Assembly: GCA_039881145.1 (NCBI GenBank)
Contig: JAYKKI010000003.1
Coordinates: forward strand, 5,041,001 to 5,105,000
Reading direction: 5' to 3'
DNA length: 64,000 nucleotides
DNA from: Druceiella hillmani
Taxonomy: Eukaryota > Arthropoda > Insecta > Lepidoptera > Hepialidae
Under the pieces are notes generated by a model. The model was not told the origin of the DNA. It did no database searches and was given only the letters and a program-made list of their open reading frames with translations. Below, piece after piece: positions 62,188-64,000 of this stretch; positions within the stretch are counted from its first letter, which is position 1; each line of letters starts with the position of its first letter. A program made the position numbers and the translations under genes.

Positions 62188-64000
62188 ACTAAAACGCAAT
62201 AAGTCAAATTTTTGTTTGCGACTCACAAAGAAAAATTATAAAATAGAAGCATAAAAAAATACCAAAAAGTCTACAATTTCTAATATCTTATGTTTAGATA
62301 TGCTTTTAAGCTCGGTTTTATTATAAGCATTTGTGAACATGGCTTGTTTTTAGATATTTTTATTACACCCAATGCATAACTGGATGATACAATTTTAACT
62401 GAATTTTTATATTTCTTATTATGAAAAATTCTACCCTGATAGAAACAAACTAATTTCATATTCAAAATCAGCAGCCCCAAATGCCACATAGGCATCTATA
62501 AAATTCAAGGGACTGAAAAATGTTCTATTTTGGACTGAAACTGTGTAAATTTATCATCTAAAATTTTGTGTAAGGACCAATTCATGAAGCGAAAAATGTC
62601 CTGCATCTTATTTTCATTTGTCGTATAAAATAGTCTAAAAGCAGTAGACTGGAGAGTGCTTTTGAACTTAACGCCACGTCCTTGAACAGTAGCGCATTTT
62701 GTAGAACGCTCCCAAGTCACTTTATAATTAATATCGAAACTGAAAATTTAATTTTTATTTCTTGTTTCTATAAGAAAATCTGGAAGAAATATATGTAACT
62801 GAATTCAGTTTAAACACTAATTATGGCACTTAATGATATTGGTAGAGTACACGAAAATTATGTCACTTGATTTTTTGACTGTTTTGCAAGATTTCAAAAA
62901 TTTCCGATATAAACTTATTATTGTACCAGGATATTATAAATGTATTTTATAAGTTTTCATAAAAATAGTGCATGAGATAGGAAATAAAAGTTAAAACCGA
63001 ACCAAATTTCTTTACTTTCATTTAACAAATTACGCAAAACTTTAGCCTAACTAAGAAATATACTTACTACAGAGTGTATGTAATGTGTAATGTGTAAATT
63101 GTAAATTGAAAGAGTTATTTCTTTCTTTATGTAAAAGATTTCAAAACTAGTATTAAAGAAATGTATGTAAAATGGTTCCAGACACATTATTGAAAATATC
63201 CCCAGAATGTTTTTTTCGGGAACAATAAAATGAATATATATCAAATTTTACAGAGTAATAAACCATATTAATCAGTAAAAGTATTTAAGCAGTAGATAAT
63301 ACGTAGAAGACGAGGTGAAGATGGGACATCCAATCACGTCGAATAACAAAATTATGTTGGACACAATTGCGATCCCCTTTAAAAAGATCGTGGAATTATA
63401 TACAACAATTGTAGAAAGCGCTACGTAAACAAAAATTCAAGAAAAAAAAACTCTGGGGAAGAAACTGATGAATTGCCACTACATCGGAATTAAGTGAATA
63501 TCTGTGTCGCTAAAAGAGTGTGCGAATGATTTTAATGGATACGGTATCCGACACCTGTATAGCCCAAATCTAAATTTGCGCAATCTCTCGCTATTTTCAA
63601 AGGTCAAAAACGGCGAAAATTTTAATTGGGTTAATTTATATTTTTGACGAAAAACTTTTTATCCAGGTTCATTTTTATCTTTGGAAATATGCCATGATTT
63701 TAACATAAAAAATTCATATGATATTTTTTTAATAAAAATAGGCTTATTCCATCTCATTTCCTCGTCAAAATTGCTTAAGGGGGGCAAGATTAGGGAATGG
63801 TGTCTATACAATTGTACTCTAATTTTAAATAAGAGAAAAACAAAAAAATATTAATTTCGTTACTCTTTAATTTTGATTAATGCAATAGTAAAGGAAAAAA
63901 CCAAAAATATTTATTCAAGAAAAAATAGTTCTAGTTTCCCATACATTGTTTGCTAAAGGGCAAATCACCTCGGCGAGCACCACTATCGTAGTCATAATCA
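62188..64000. other. AT-rich non-coding end of the window
   Basis: Open frames are short, overlapping and without motifs. No gene was recognised. Confidence 0.5.

Overview
The window looks like a gene-poor, very AT-rich stretch of an insect nuclear chromosome, most probably from a moth or butterfly (Lepidoptera). The main evidence is the single intact gene: a five-exon, two-domain C-type lectin of the immulectin type, a lepidopteran immune lectin layout. Supporting evidence is a Helitron 3' end resembling lepidopteran Helitrons, CR1-like LINE debris, a piggyBac-like remnant and an interspersed repeat of lepidopteran appearance. No tRNA, rRNA, CRISPR array or bacterial operon was seen.

Layout. 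1-4.1 kb: non-coding, with one near-perfect hairpin and an interspersed repeat. 4.1-11.2 kb: a large, diverged inverted duplication (left arm about 4078-6230, right arm about 8200-11240) around a unique 2 kb spacer; both arms carry the decayed 3' end of a LINE. 11.5-12.7 kb: an internally deleted piggyBac-like transposon with terminal inverted repeats and the C-terminal part of its transposase. 12.7-27.9 kb: almost empty sequence with TA/CA microsatellites, a 42-bp minisatellite, a LINE scrap and a Helitron 3' end. 28.0-28.7 kb and 32.5-33.8 kb: decayed LINE reverse transcriptases. 29.6-32 kb: a fold-back repeat and tandem duplications.

34.6-39.6 kb: a complete but disabled Ty3/Gypsy LTR retrotransposon on the minus strand, inserted inside a TA microsatellite (4-bp ATAT target duplication, LTRs about 97% identical). 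Its gag and pol meet at a textbook -1 frameshift heptamer followed at once by the gag stop. It carries five to six disabling lesions. A decayed LINE with RNase H lies beside it (39.8-40.7 kb).

43.3-47.9 kb: the lectin gene, minus strand, 327 residues, with a TATA box upstream and an ATTAAA polyadenylation signal downstream. Every intron is phase 1 and both carbohydrate-recognition domains are split at the same place, so the gene looks like a duplicated two-exon cassette. The rest, to 64 kb, is non-coding, with microsatellites, an inverted repeat around a TA tract, several hairpins, and a striking 250-bp GC-rich alternating purine/pyrimidine block next to a perfect 23-bp hairpin.

All identities were judged by eye from translated motifs and direct base comparison; no database search was run.
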